From: Catenulispora acidiphila DSM 44928
GTDB lineage: Bacteria; Actinomycetota; Actinomycetes; Streptomycetales; Catenulisporaceae
Reading direction: 5' to 3'
DNA length: 64,000 nucleotides
Assembly: GCF_000024025.1 (NCBI RefSeq)
Contig: NC_013131.1
Location: 1,054,001-1,118,000, forward strand
The notes under the pieces were generated by a model. The model was not told where the DNA came from, did no database searches, and saw nothing but the letters and a program-made list of their open reading frames with translations. Shown one piece after another: positions 8,665 to 25,104 of the stretch (within the stretch, counting starts at the first letter, position 1; every line of letters starts with the position of its first letter). The translations under genes were made by a program, and so were the position numbers.

Positions 8665-8833
8665 TCTTGACGCAGCCGAAGACCGCTGGTCGCTGCTCCG
8701 AGCCGAACGGCCCGGACCAGTCGAAGGCCTCCGTACGTGGAGCGACCCGCCGAGGCGCGATTGTGAAGCAGTTGCCGTCCCTGGGACGGGGTTCCGACTT
8801 GTGACGCCCGCGCTGACGCGCCGGGCGTTTTTT
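8659..8833 (+). promoter_or_regulatory. Promoter and L10 leader with attenuator ahead of rplJ
   Basis: An extended -10 (TGC-TAATCT, 8659-8667) lies at the end of the preceding gene; the -35 is weak. The transcript would begin near 8674 and include GCCGAAGACCGCTGGTCG, which resembles the conserved core of actinobacterial L10 leaders, a small hairpin CCGTCC/GGACGG (8775-8789), and a factor-independent terminator (ACGCCCG/CGGGCGT, 8804-8828, followed by TTTTTT). L10 complexed with L7/L12 is known to bind such leaders and repress the rplJL unit. A U-rich terminator before rplJ is evidence for attenuation rather than simple operon separation. Confidence 0.65.
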
Positions 8834-8880
8834 CTTGTGCGGGGCCCTAGTCGGCTCTGACACCCCGGAAGGAGGCCCGT

Positions 8881-9405
8881 ATGGCGAGGCCTGACAAGGC
8901 GGCTGCGGTCGCCGAGATCGCGGATCACTTCCGCGGCTCGAACGCCGCCGTGCTGACCGAGTACCGCGGGCTCACTGTCGCGCAGCTGAAGGAGCTTCGG
9001 CGCGCGCTCGGTGCGACCACGGACTACGCCGTGGTGAAGAACACGCTGACCAAGGTCGCCGCACAGGAGGCCGGTATTGACGGCCTCGACGTCGCGGCCC
9101 TGAAGGGTCCCTCGGCCATCGCCTTCATCAAGGGCGACCCGGTCGAGGCGGCCAAGGGTCTTCGTGACTTCGCCAAGGCGAACCCCCTTCTGGTGATCAA
9201 GGGCGGGGTGATGGAGGGCAAGACCCTCACCCCGGCCGACATCACCAAGCTCGCGGACCTTGAGTCCCGCGAGGTTCTGCTGGCCAAGGCGGCCGGCGCG
9301 ATGAAGGCGTCGCTCGCCAACGCGGCGGCGCTCTTCCAGGCTCCTTTGGCCAAGGCCGTCCGCACCGTGGACGCCCTGTCGGCCAAGAAGTCCGCCGACG
9401 CCTGA
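8881..9405 (+). CDS. rplJ: 50S ribosomal protein L10
   Basis: 174 aa, standard length. L10 anchors L7/L12 dimers to the stalk. The N-terminal RNA-binding domain has the family pattern ([20 protein letters not shown] near 20-39, VVKNTL near 50-55), and the C-terminal helix that binds L7/L12 dimers is Ala/Lys-rich ([17 protein letters not shown]). A perfect GGAGG lies just upstream of ATG. Followed by rplL after 52 bp. Expected to autoregulate through the leader upstream. Confidence 0.97.
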   Translation: MARPDKAAAVAEIADHFRGSNAAVLTEYRGLTVAQLKELRRALGATTDYAVVKNTLTKVAAQEAGIDGLDVAALKGPSAIAFIKGDPVEAAKGLRDFAKANPLLVIKGGVMEGKTLTPADITKLADLESREVLLAKAAGAMKASLANAAALFQAPLAKAVRTVDALSAKKSADA

Positions 9406-9457
9406 TAGGCACCCGGCAAAACCTAGCTAGAACTCACTTAGAGAAAGGACGCCTATC

Positions 9458-9841
9458 ATGGCGAAGCTCAGCAACGACGAGCTGCTCGAGGCTTTCAAGG
9501 AGATGACGCTGATCGAGCTCTCCGAGTTCGTGAAGCAGTTCGAGGACGTCTTCGACGTCAAGGCGGCCGCCCCGGTCGCCGTCGCCGGCCCGGCCGGCCC
9601 GGCCGCGACCGCCGAGGCGGCCGTGGAGCAGGACGAGTTCGACGTCATCCTCGAGGGTGCCGGCGAGAAGAAGATCCAGGTCATCAAGGTCGTGCGCGAG
9701 CTGACCTCGCTGGGTCTGAAGGAGGCCAAGGACCTCGTCGACGGCGCTCCGAAGCCGGTGCTGGAGAAGGCCACCAAGGAGGCCGCCGAGAAGGCCAAGG
9801 CGTCTCTGGAAGAGGCCGGCGCTTCGGTGACCGTCAAGTAG
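9458..9841 (+). CDS. rplL: 50S ribosomal protein L7/L12
   Basis: 127 aa, the normal size. N-terminal dimerisation domain (residues 1-35, [22 protein letters not shown]), Ala/Pro/Gly-rich hinge (about 38-55), and C-terminal factor-binding domain ([20 protein letters not shown] onward, with [16 protein letters not shown]). Multiple copies on the ribosome recruit EF-G and EF-Tu. ATG follows GAAAGGA. A strong hairpin terminator follows 30 bp later, so rpoB is transcribed mainly from its own promoter. Confidence 0.97.
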   Translation: MAKLSNDELLEAFKEMTLIELSEFVKQFEDVFDVKAAAPVAVAGPAGPAATAEAAVEQDEFDVILEGAGEKKIQVIKVVRELTSLGLKEAKDLVDGAPKPVLEKATKEAAEKAKASLEEAGASVTVK

Positions 9842-9866
9842 TTCCCTCTGCTGAGGAACCTGCTTA

Positions 9867-9900
9867 CCAGGACCCCCGGGTTTGTCCCGGGGGTCCTTGG
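9867..9900 (+). terminator. Hairpin terminator after rplL
   Basis: Stem CCAGGACCCCCGGG with CCCGGGGGTCCTTGG (one bulge or mismatch) around TTTGT. It marks the rplJL-rpoBC boundary. Confidence 0.8.
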
Positions 9901-10435
9901 CGTTCCCCGCGTGACCAGTGTGATCACAGTGCCCGGCACGCCCGCGTGCACACCGATCCCCGGACGCCTCTTGACGTCGGCCCAGCTACGCGGGATTCTG
10001 CGGTACGTCAGCTATATACAGAGCGCCTCTTCCGGCCGGGCAGCGCGAGGCAGCGGCTCGGAAGAAAAAAGGTGCGAAGGACGGACGGGCACCCCGTGTC
10101 GGCAGCGACAACTGTCGGGGATCGGCGCTAGTCTGTCCGTCTGTTGCCCGACGCGTCGGACCCCCCGAAACGGGGGTTGGCCGACCCGCGTCAGGCCCAG
10201 TGAGGCACGGGCTGGACAGGCGTGGCCGAGATGGCTACACTGTTCGTTTGCGCTGCCTTTCTGCATGCCTCATTGCGTCAACGGCCTCGCGAAACCTCAT
10301 CCGACCCTCGGCGACCGTGCCCATAACACGCCGCCGACCTGGGGTTTCGTCGAATCCGTCGCCGGGTAGGGATACAGGTTCAACCGGTAGCGCCAAGGAC
10401 AGCCATGTCCAGTCCGAGCCCCGGAAGGACCCCTC
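9901..10435 (+). promoter_or_regulatory. rpoB upstream region with strong promoter
   Basis: About 535 bp without a gene. TGGACA (10213-10218) and TACACT (10236-10241), separated by exactly 17 bp, are a near-consensus housekeeping promoter about 195 bp before rpoB. A weaker candidate is TTGACG (9971) with GATTCT (9994). The 5-prime leader between the main promoter and rpoB is unusually long; no open frame in it looks real. An A-rich run (GAAGAAAAAAGG near 10061) interrupts the GC-rich DNA. Confidence 0.7.
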
Positions 10436-13912
<3,477 letters not shown>

Positions 13913-13944
13913 TCGAACGAGTCATCGAGGAGGATAGAAACCAC

Positions 13945-17823
<3,879 letters not shown>

Positions 17824-17880
17824 GGTCCGGTGCGCTGAGCCCGTGCGGTACGCGGGCTCCTAGCACGGCAGATCGCTGAG

Positions 17881-17919
17881 AGGGCGGTCGCTTCCCTTCC
17901 GGGGGAGCGGCCGCCCTTT
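17881..17919 (+). terminator. Hairpin terminator after rpoC
   Basis: Stem AGGGCGGTCGCTTCCC with GGGGAGCGGCCGCCCT (two imperfect pairs) around a short loop, followed by TT. It ends the rpoBC transcript and faces the minus-strand gene beyond. Confidence 0.75.
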
Positions 17920-17971
17920 CGGCGTGTCGTGCGGCGGTGCGGCGGTGCGGTCAGGCGAGGCCACAGTGCGG

Positions 17972-18325
17972 TCAAGCGAATCCGCGGTGCGTCCACCCGC
18001 CGAACATTCCGTGTTCCTGCTGCTTGGCCCGGACAGCGGACACCAGGCTGAACGCGGACAGCGCGGGATCGCCGCGCAGTTCCTCGAGCCGCCGGCGCAG
18101 GACCTCCTCGGTCGAGGCGGAGTCGGAGGACTCCAGCGCCCCGGAGTCCCGCAGCTCTGTCAGGACCCGATCGAGATGCCGCTCCAGCTTCCGTGCCGGC
18201 CGGTCGACCAACTGGGCCACATGGGACAGCGGCAGACCCTCGCGGTAGCGGAAGACCAGAGCCGCGCGCGAGGTGAGGGCCAGCGCGCTGAACTGCTTCT
18301 GGAAGACTTCTTGCTCTGTCATCAT
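17972..18325 (-). CDS. Sigma-70 region-4-like DNA-binding protein
   Basis: 117 aa. Residues 11-60 read like the region 4 helix-turn-helix of an extracytoplasmic sigma factor (FSALALTSRAALVFRYREGLPLSHVAQLVDRPARKLERHL), but there is no region 2, so it could not by itself be a complete sigma factor. The rest is Glu/Leu-rich helix with a short Gly/Trp/His tail. The gene is monocistronic and convergent with rpoC. It might act as a regulator binding polymerase or DNA, or be half of a split sigma factor; neither a partner nor an anti-sigma gene is adjacent. Start ATG at 18325; a second Met immediately follows. Confidence 0.6.
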   Translation of the reverse strand: MMTEQEVFQKQFSALALTSRAALVFRYREGLPLSHVAQLVDRPARKLERHLDRVLTELRDSGALESSDSASTEEVLRRRLEELRGDPALSAFSLVSAVRAKQQEHGMFGGWTHRGFA

Positions 18326-18431
18326 TTCCCCGTCCTAAGGACCTATACAGTCCTTAGATGCGCGAGACGTGGTTCAGGTTCCTGATGGGTACGCTGAATG
18401 TGTCGCCTGTGACCGGGAAAGCGGAGTGCCG

Positions 18432-18845
18432 ATGAACGACCAGCCCGAGGTCGGACGTCCCAACTACAGTGCCGCGGGCAGCCGGGCCTCGGCCAGTCCG
18501 GTGCCGCGCCAGGGCGGCGGCTACCCGCCGGAGCAGGGCGCGCGGCTGGACCTGCGCGCGGTGGCCGCGATGGCCGCCGCGGCGCTGGCGTGGTCGTCGT
18601 GGACGCCGTTCTACACCCTGCCGATAGTCGTGGCGCTGGTCGCCGCGGTCTTGGCGGCGCGCTGGGGCGCGCGGGCCAAGCGGAACATACTGGCTTCGGA
18701 GGGAAGACTGACCGGAGCCGGGCTCGCGGACATGGCGCGGCTGCTGGGGACGGTGGATCTGGCGATCCTGGCCTACCTGATCTTCCACTACTACTTCATC
18801 GCGCACGCCGGGGTGAAGGGCGTCCTCACCCTGTTGCTCACGTGA
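18432..18845 (+). CDS. Small membrane protein of unknown function
   Basis: 137 aa from ATG at 18432, which has GGAG-like sequence six bases upstream; an in-frame GTG at 18369 would add 21 poor-quality residues. About 45 polar Pro/Gly/Gln-rich residues precede two or three hydrophobic segments (AAALAWSSWTPFYTLPIVVALVAAV near 53-77, a short basic loop, then LAILAYLIFHYYFIAHAG near 111-128). Divergently placed from the sigma-like gene, with about 105 bp between the starts. Function not recognised. Confidence 0.65.
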   Translation: MNDQPEVGRPNYSAAGSRASASPVPRQGGGYPPEQGARLDLRAVAAMAAAALAWSSWTPFYTLPIVVALVAAVLAARWGARAKRNILASEGRLTGAGLADMARLLGTVDLAILAYLIFHYYFIAHAGVKGVLTLLLT

Positions 18846-19392
18846 CCGGAGGAGCCCGCTGAGGCCCGGGAATACCTCCCGTGTCCCTGCCGTTGACCCC
18901 AATGCCGCCAGAAGCAGCCCATGGCCGTTAATGGGGGACGCGACACTGTCCGGCATGCGAGAATGGGCAGGTTCGTCGGCAGGGCGGACCGTGGTGGGCC
19001 CAGCAGCCGGACCAGCTGCCTTGATGGCGGCTCGAGCCGGTGCTAAGGTCCCTCCCTCCGTTTTGACCTCACCGGCATGCCCTGGGTAGGCTCATCGCCG
19101 TGCCAGGGGTGTCCCCCCGGCTACTCCTGCCTGCGCACCGTCCGGTGGCGTCGGCGCCAAGCGCTTCGCCATCTCCGTCGGAGACAGCAGGGGTCTGTTG
19201 GGTCTGCTTCGACACGCCCGACCTCGTGGACCGGACGTCCAGGGTGATACCCGGACAGCACGGACGCGCGGCCGCAGGGCGTGCGCGATGAGTGGATGAG
19301 CAGGAACTCGAAGCGAAACCGAGAGGTAGTAGCACTCCGCGACCGGGGTCGCCCACGCGGAGCCGTAGAAGGAAAGGGAAGGCCAGCACCTA
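18846..19392 (+). promoter_or_regulatory. rpsL upstream region with promoter
   Basis: 547 bp with no convincing gene. TTGACC (19063-19068) and TAGGCT (19087-19092), 18 bp apart, form a typical actinomycete housekeeping promoter for the rpsL-rpsG-fusA-tuf operon, leaving a leader of about 290 nt. No obvious hairpin terminator lies between the small membrane protein gene and this promoter. Confidence 0.65.
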
Positions 19393-19767
19393 GTGCCTAC
19401 CATTCAGCAGTTGGTCCGCAAGGGCCGGCAGGACAAGGTTGTGAAGAGCAACACTCCTGCGCTCAAGGGGTCCCCGCAGCGCCGCGGCGTCTGCACCCGC
19501 GTGTACACCACCACGCCCAAGAAGCCGAACTCGGCTCTGCGCAAGGTGGCCCGTGTGAAGCTGTCCTCCGGCATCGAGGTCACGGCGTACATCCCGGGCG
19601 TCGGCCACAACCTGCAGGAGCACTCGATCGTGCTCGTGCGCGGCGGCCGTGTGAAGGACCTGCCGGGCGTTCGGTACAAGATCGTCCGCGGCTCGCTCGA
19701 CACCCAGGGCGTCAAGAACCGCAAGCAGGCCCGCAGCCGCTACGGCGCCAAGAAGGAGAAGAGCTAA
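19393..19767 (+). CDS. rpsL: 30S ribosomal protein S12
   Basis: 124 aa, standard. S12 shapes the decoding centre. [19 protein letters not shown] (about 38-56) and [17 protein letters not shown] (about 82-98) carry the lysines in which streptomycin-resistance changes occur; both segments look wild type. GTG start behind GGAAAGGGAAGG. The TAA stop overlaps the rpsG ATG (TAATG), showing translational coupling. Confidence 0.97.
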   Translation: MPTIQQLVRKGRQDKVVKSNTPALKGSPQRRGVCTRVYTTTPKKPNSALRKVARVKLSSGIEVTAYIPGVGHNLQEHSIVLVRGGRVKDLPGVRYKIVRGSLDTQGVKNRKQARSRYGAKKEKS

Positions 19768-20237
19768 TGCCTCGCAAGGGTCCTGCCCCGAAGCACCCGG
19801 TCGTCATCGACCCGGTCTACAACTCCCCGCTGGTGACCTCGCTGGTGAACAAGGTCCTGCTGGACGGCAAGCGCTCCACCGCCGAGCGCATCGTCTACGG
19901 CGCCCTGGAGGGCTGCCGGGAGAAGACCGGCACCGACCCGGTGATCACGCTCAAGCGTGCCCTGGACAACGTGAAGCCGACCCTGGAAGTCAAGTCCCGC
20001 CGCGTCGGCGGTGCGACCTACCAGGTCCCGATCGAGGTCCGCGCCGGCCGCAGCACCACCCTGGCCCTGCGCTGGCTGGTGGGCTACTCCCGGCAGCGCC
20101 GCGAGAAGACCATGACCGAGCGCCTGATGAACGAGCTCCTGGACGCCTCCAACGGCCTGGGTGCCTCCGTCAAGCGCCGCGAGGACACGCACAAGATGGC
20201 GGACGCGAACAAGGCGTTCGCGCACTACCGCTGGTAA
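19767..20237 (+). CDS. rpsG: 30S ribosomal protein S7
   Basis: 156 aa, standard. S7 nucleates assembly of the 30S head and binds 16S rRNA near the E site. Visible hallmarks are the N-terminal MPRKG, the hairpin [19 protein letters not shown] (about 76-94), and the C-terminal [15 protein letters not shown]. Overlaps rpsL by one base and precedes fusA by 36 bp. In other bacteria S7 represses this operon. Confidence 0.97.
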   Translation: MPRKGPAPKHPVVIDPVYNSPLVTSLVNKVLLDGKRSTAERIVYGALEGCREKTGTDPVITLKRALDNVKPTLEVKSRRVGGATYQVPIEVRAGRSTTLALRWLVGYSRQRREKTMTERLMNELLDASNGLGASVKRREDTHKMADANKAFAHYRW

Positions 20238-20273
20238 CCCCGGTAGCCGAGACCGAGAAAGTAGCTGAGCGAA

Positions 20274-22391
20274 ATGGCCCCCAACGCCGTTGACCTGGCC
20301 AAGGTCCGCAACATCGGGATCATGGCCCACATCGACGCGGGCAAGACCACGACGACCGAGCGCATCCTGTACTACACCGGGATGAGCTACAAGATCGGCG
20401 AGGTCCACGACGGCGCTGCCACCACCGACTGGATGGAGCAGGAGCAGGAGCGTGGCATCACGATCACCTCCGCGGCCGTCACCTGTCACTGGTCGGTGGA
20501 CGACGTCGACAACACCATCAACATCATCGACACGCCCGGACACGTCGACTTCACCGTCGAAGTGGAGCGCTCCTTGCGCGTTCTCGACGGCGCGGTCGCG
20601 GTGTTCGACGGTGTCGCCGGCGTGGAGCCGCAGTCCGAGACGGTCTGGCGTCAGGCCGACCGTTACGGCGTCCCGCGCATTTGCTTCATCAACAAGCTGG
20701 ACCGCACCGGCGCGGAGTTCCACCGCTGCGTCGAGATGATCGTCACCCGTCTGCAGGCCACTCCGCTGGTCATGCAGCTGCCGATCGGTGCCGAGGCGGA
20801 CTTCAAGGGCGTCATCGACCTGGTGAAGATGAAGGCCCTGGTCTGGAGCGCCGAGACCAAGCTGGGCGAGGCCTACGACGAGGTCGACATCCCGGAGACG
20901 CACACCGAGGCCGCCGACGAGTGGCGCGGGCGTCTGCTGGAGACCATCGCCGAGGCCGACGACGAGATGATGGAGCTGTACCTGGAGGGCCAGGAGCCCA
21001 CCACGGAGCAGCTGTTCGCGGCCATCCGCCGCGCCACCCTCGCCGCCAAGCTCAACCCGGTGTTCTGCGGGACCGCGTTCAAGAACAAGGGCGTCCAGCC
21101 CCTGCTCGACGCGATCGTGCGCTACCTCCCCTCCCCGCTCGACGTGGAGGCCATCGACGGCCACAAGGTGGGCGACGAGGAGACGGTGCTGCACCGCAAG
21201 CCCTCCGACGACGAGCCGATGTCCGCGCTGGCGTTCAAGATCATGAGCGACCCGCACCTGGGCAAGCTCACGTTCGTGCGCGTCTACTCCGGCAAGCTGG
21301 AGTCCGGCGGCACGTACCTGAACTCGGTCAAGGGGCGCAAGGAGCGCATCGGCAAGATCTACCGCATGCACGCGAACAAGCGTGAGGAGATCGAGTCGGT
21401 GGGCGCCGGCGACATCATCGCCGTCATGGGTCTGAAGGACACCACGACCGGCGAGACGCTGTCGGACACGGCGAACCCGATCATCCTGGAGTCGATGACC
21501 TTCCCGGCCCCGGTGATCCACGTCGCGATCGAGCCGAAGACGAAGTCCGACCAGGAGAAGCTGGGTGTCGCCATCCAGCGCCTGGCCGAGGAGGACCCGT
21601 CCTTCCAGGTTCGCACCGACGAGGAGACCGGCCAGACCGTCATCTCCGGCATGGGCGAGCTCCACCTGGAGATCCTGGTGGACCGCATGCGCCGCGAGTT
21701 CAAGGTCGAGGCGAACGTCGGCAAGCCCCAGGTGGCCTACCGCGAGACGATCCGCCGCGCGGTGCCGAAGGTGGAGTACACGCACAAGAAGCAGACCGGT
21801 GGTTCGGGCCAGTACGCCTCCGTCATCATCTCGCTCGAGCCGCTTGCGGACGGCGAGCCGGGTGCCGAGGGCTACGAGTTCGTCAACGCCGTCAGCGGCG
21901 GCCGCATCCCCAAGGAGTACATCCCCTCGGTGGACGCCGGCTGCCAGGACGCGATGGAGTTCGGCGTGCTCGCCGGCTTCCCGCTGACCGGCGTCAAGGT
22001 GACGCTGCTGGACGGCAAGTACCACGAGGTCGACTCCTCCGAGATGGCCTTCAAGGTCGCCGGTTCCATGGCGTTCAAGGAAGCGGCCCGCAAGGCCGAC
22101 CCGGCGCTGCTGGAGCCGATGATGGCGGTCGAGGTCACCACGCCCGAGGACTACATGGGCGACGTGATCGGCGACCTGAACTCCCGCCGCGGCCAGATCC
22201 AGGCCATGGAGGAGCGGTTCGGCGCCCGGGTCGTCAAGGCCCTGGTTCCGCTGAGCGAGATGTTCGGCTACGTCGGGGACCTGCGGTCCAAGACGTCCGG
22301 CCGCGCCTCGTACAGCATGCAGTTCGACTCCTACGCCGAGGTTCCCCGGAACGTGGCGGAAGAGATCGTCAAGAAGGCGCGCGGCGAGTAG
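20274..22391 (+). CDS. fusA: Elongation factor G
   Basis: 705 aa, normal length. Translocation GTPase. G-domain motifs are AHIDAGKTT (18-26), DTPGHVDF near 84-91, and NKLD near 138-141. Domain II-V markers include GMGELHLEI near 460-468 and the C-terminal domain IV/V segment [16 protein letters not shown]. The start has no strong ribosome-binding site (GAGCGAA), which may reflect coupling to rpsG. Fusidate-pocket residues were not examined individually. Confidence 0.97.
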   Translation: MAPNAVDLAKVRNIGIMAHIDAGKTTTTERILYYTGMSYKIGEVHDGAATTDWMEQEQERGITITSAAVTCHWSVDDVDNTINIIDTPGHVDFTVEVERSLRVLDGAVAVFDGVAGVEPQSETVWRQADRYGVPRICFINKLDRTGAEFHRCVEMIVTRLQATPLVMQLPIGAEADFKGVIDLVKMKALVWSAETKLGEAYDEVDIPETHTEAADEWRGRLLETIAEADDEMMELYLEGQEPTTEQLFAAIRRATLAAKLNPVFCGTAFKNKGVQPLLDAIVRYLPSPLDVEAIDGHKVGDEETVLHRKPSDDEPMSALAFKIMSDPHLGKLTFVRVYSGKLESGGTYLNSVKGRKERIGKIYRMHANKREEIESVGAGDIIAVMGLKDTTTGETLSDTANPIILESMTFPAPVIHVAIEPKTKSDQEKLGVAIQRLAEEDPSFQVRTDEETGQTVISGMGELHLEILVDRMRREFKVEANVGKPQVAYRETIRRAVPKVEYTHKKQTGGSGQYASVIISLEPLADGEPGAEGYEFVNAVSGGRIPKEYIPSVDAGCQDAMEFGVLAGFPLTGVKVTLLDGKYHEVDSSEMAFKVAGSMAFKEAARKADPALLEPMMAVEVTTPEDYMGDVIGDLNSRRGQIQAMEERFGARVVKALVPLSEMFGYVGDLRSKTSGRASYSMQFDSYAEVPRNVAEEIVKKARGE

Positions 22392-22479
22392 CCCAAGCCG
22401 GTTCACCTAAACAAATCTGTAGAGCCGCCGGGGGCAGCCATCCCTCGGCGGCACCACAACCGTCCAACAGGAGGACATC

Positions 22480-23673
<1,194 letters not shown>

Positions 23674-23738
23674 GGCCACCGCGGTCCGGCGGACCGCAGA
23701 GCAGTACCAGCATCACCCAGCAGTACCCAGCACCAAAG

Positions 23739-23774
23739 GAAGGCCCTCGGAGCTTCGCGCTCCGGGGGCCTTCC
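23739..23774 (+). terminator. Hairpin terminator after tuf
   Basis: Stem GGAAGGCCCTCGGAGC with GCTCCGGGGGCCTTCC (one mismatch) around TTCGC. It ends the str operon and separates it from the accessory island. Confidence 0.8.
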
Positions 23775-23872
23775 CGCGTCTACTTTCGAGTGAATTTCCT
23801 GAACGCCTCACGCTCGCGAGCGGGACAAGGGGTCTTAAATGGATGTAATTCCCCGAATCCCCGGAGGCGCGC

Positions 23873-24112
23873 GTGAAATACCCCCACCACCCCGGCGAGA
23901 CCTTCGACGAATGGCTGGTCCGCATCCAGCCGCTCCGCCGAACCGACCTCGCCGCCGGCATCCGCACCGCGGGCATCAGCCCTCTGACCCGCGAGGAACT
24001 CGCCGGCTGGCCGACGCTGTTCGCCTCCGACCGCGAGCACGAGGCCTTCCTCGTCTGGCTGCGCGAGGAGCGGCGACTGGGGCGGCGGCAGGGGCGGCGG
24101 CACGGTGGGTGA
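23873..24112 (+). CDS. Small hypothetical protein upstream of a PIN-domain gene
   Basis: 79 aa from the GTG at 23873, behind CGGAGG at good spacing. Sequence is mixed, mostly helical by eye (ETFDEWLVRIQPLRR, REELAGWPTLFASDREHEAFLVWLREERR), with an Arg/Gly-rich tail. It ends eight bases inside the start of the PIN-domain gene, so the two are probably cotranslated. The size and position would suit an antitoxin, but no known antitoxin fold is recognisable. Function unknown. Confidence 0.5.
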   Translation: MKYPHHPGETFDEWLVRIQPLRRTDLAAGIRTAGISPLTREELAGWPTLFASDREHEAFLVWLREERRLGRRQGRRHGG

Positions 24113-24728
24113 GAGCTTGAGCGGGCTGGCTGCTGCCGCGCAGTCTGGCGCGCGCGAGTTTGGGGAGCGCGGGTCTGGCGGGCGCGAATCTGGGGAGCGC
24201 GAGTCTGGTGGAGGGGACCAGGGCTCGCGCGAGTTCTCCGCGCAGGACCTCACTTCGCGCTGGCTGACAGTGGAGCAAGTGCTCGGCAGGCGGATCGGCC
24301 AAGCCAGTGCTCTGTCTGCTGTCGAGCCCGCCTTCCCTGCTCTCGACCTCGTCGCCGCCGATACCGCTGTCGCTTCGCGGTGGTTCACTGCGGATCCGGC
24401 GCCTGGCAAGCTCGCCGGGCGCACGGTGGTCCTGCCGTTCGTCGCGGTGGCGGAGTTGGCGACCTGGCCCGAGCGGCTGCTTTGGGGTCATTCGCGGACC
24501 GAGGACTTGAGCCTGTGGGCTGATCGGCGGCGCATGATCCTCGGCGATGACACGGTCTGCCGTATCTGGGCTCGCATCACCGTCGCTGCGCAGCGTGCCG
24601 GGAGTCCGCCGCCTGCGAATGATTCCTGGATCGCCGCCGGCTGTCTCTCCTATGGGCTGCCGCTCGCCACTCAGGACAAGCGACATTACCGGTACTTCGC
24701 CGACCGGTATGGCCTGCAGCTGCTTTGA
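24105..24728 (+). CDS. PIN-domain protein, possible VapC-type ribonuclease
   Basis: 207 aa. Residues 80-207 fit a PIN fold: four acidic residues of the usual metal site are present, D86 (AADTAVAS), E117 (VAVAELA), D173 (ANDSWIAAG) and D191 (TQDKRHY). VapC toxins of this kind cleave RNA. The first 80 residues are atypical: residues 16-45 are a low-complexity Gly/Glu/Arg/Ser stretch encoded by two 30-bp DNA repeats, so the true start may be internal. Overlaps the small gene upstream by eight bases; a Phd/YefM-like antitoxin gene converges from the other side. Assignment as a toxin is inferred. Confidence 0.6.
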   Translation: MGESLSGLAAAAQSGAREFGERGSGGRESGERESGGGDQGSREFSAQDLTSRWLTVEQVLGRRIGQASALSAVEPAFPALDLVAADTAVASRWFTADPAPGKLAGRTVVLPFVAVAELATWPERLLWGHSRTEDLSLWADRRRMILGDDTVCRIWARITVAAQRAGSPPPANDSWIAAGCLSYGLPLATQDKRHYRYFADRYGLQLL

Positions 24729-24770
24729 GCTGCTCTGCTCTGCCTTGAGCTGCCCTGCTCTGCTCGATTC

Positions 24771-24956
24771 TCAGGCCGAGGTGCCGCTCTGGGCCATCAA
24801 CTTCTCGCATTCCTCGAGCCAGTGCATGTCCACGATCGCGACGACCGGTTCCCCGGCGTCGTCGGTGACGTAGACCGGGTGGCGCGTGATGCGGGCCTCC
24901 TCGACCAGGTCGGGGAACAGGGCTCGGGCGTCGTCGAGGGTGTAGGCGGCTTCCAT
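24771..24956 (-). CDS. Phd/YefM-like antitoxin
   Basis: 61 aa from the ATG at 24956. The pattern (AAYTLDDARALFPDLVEEARITRHPVYVTDDAGEPVVAIVDM) matches the N-terminal DNA-binding domain of Phd/YefM antitoxins, including the strand with GEPVVAIV. It lacks a long toxin-binding tail, being shorter than the usual 80-90 residues. No RelE/YoeB or Doc toxin is adjacent on this strand; the PIN-domain gene is 42 bp away in convergent orientation. Its promoter lies in the shared inverted repeat at 25016-25063, which such antitoxins often bind. Confidence 0.65.
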   Translation of the reverse strand: MEAAYTLDDARALFPDLVEEARITRHPVYVTDDAGEPVVAIVDMHWLEECEKLMAQSGTSA

Positions 24957-25015
24957 GGCGTGACGGTATGCCGCGGGCCGCCGGGAATCGCGGATCGACA
25001 CGTTTGGACGGCTGT

Positions 25016-25063
25016 TTTGTACGAACGTCTTGCACGATCGTCCAAGACGATTGTACAGTCGTC
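25016..25063. promoter_or_regulatory. Divergent overlapping promoters in an inverted repeat
   Basis: Arms of 16 bp at 25017-25032 (TTGTACGAACGTCTTG) and 25043-25058 (CAAGACGATTGTACAG) match at 13 positions around a 10-bp centre. Plus strand: TTGCAC (25030) and TACAGT (25054), 18-bp spacer, reads into the FAD monooxygenase gene. Minus strand: TTGGAC (25045-25040) and TACAAA (25021-25016), also 18 bp, reads into the antitoxin-like gene. A smaller palindrome GACGATTG/TACAGTCGTC covers the plus -10. One dimeric repressor could control both genes. Confidence 0.6.
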
Positions 25064-25104
25064 TCAACGCACTCGGCGGGGCAGGGAATCCAAGGGAGCA
25101 GGCC

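Noticed and set aside
19393-19767. Streptomycin-resistance substitution in S12
   Set aside because: Lysines in TPKKPNS and GRVKDLPG are the wild-type residues.
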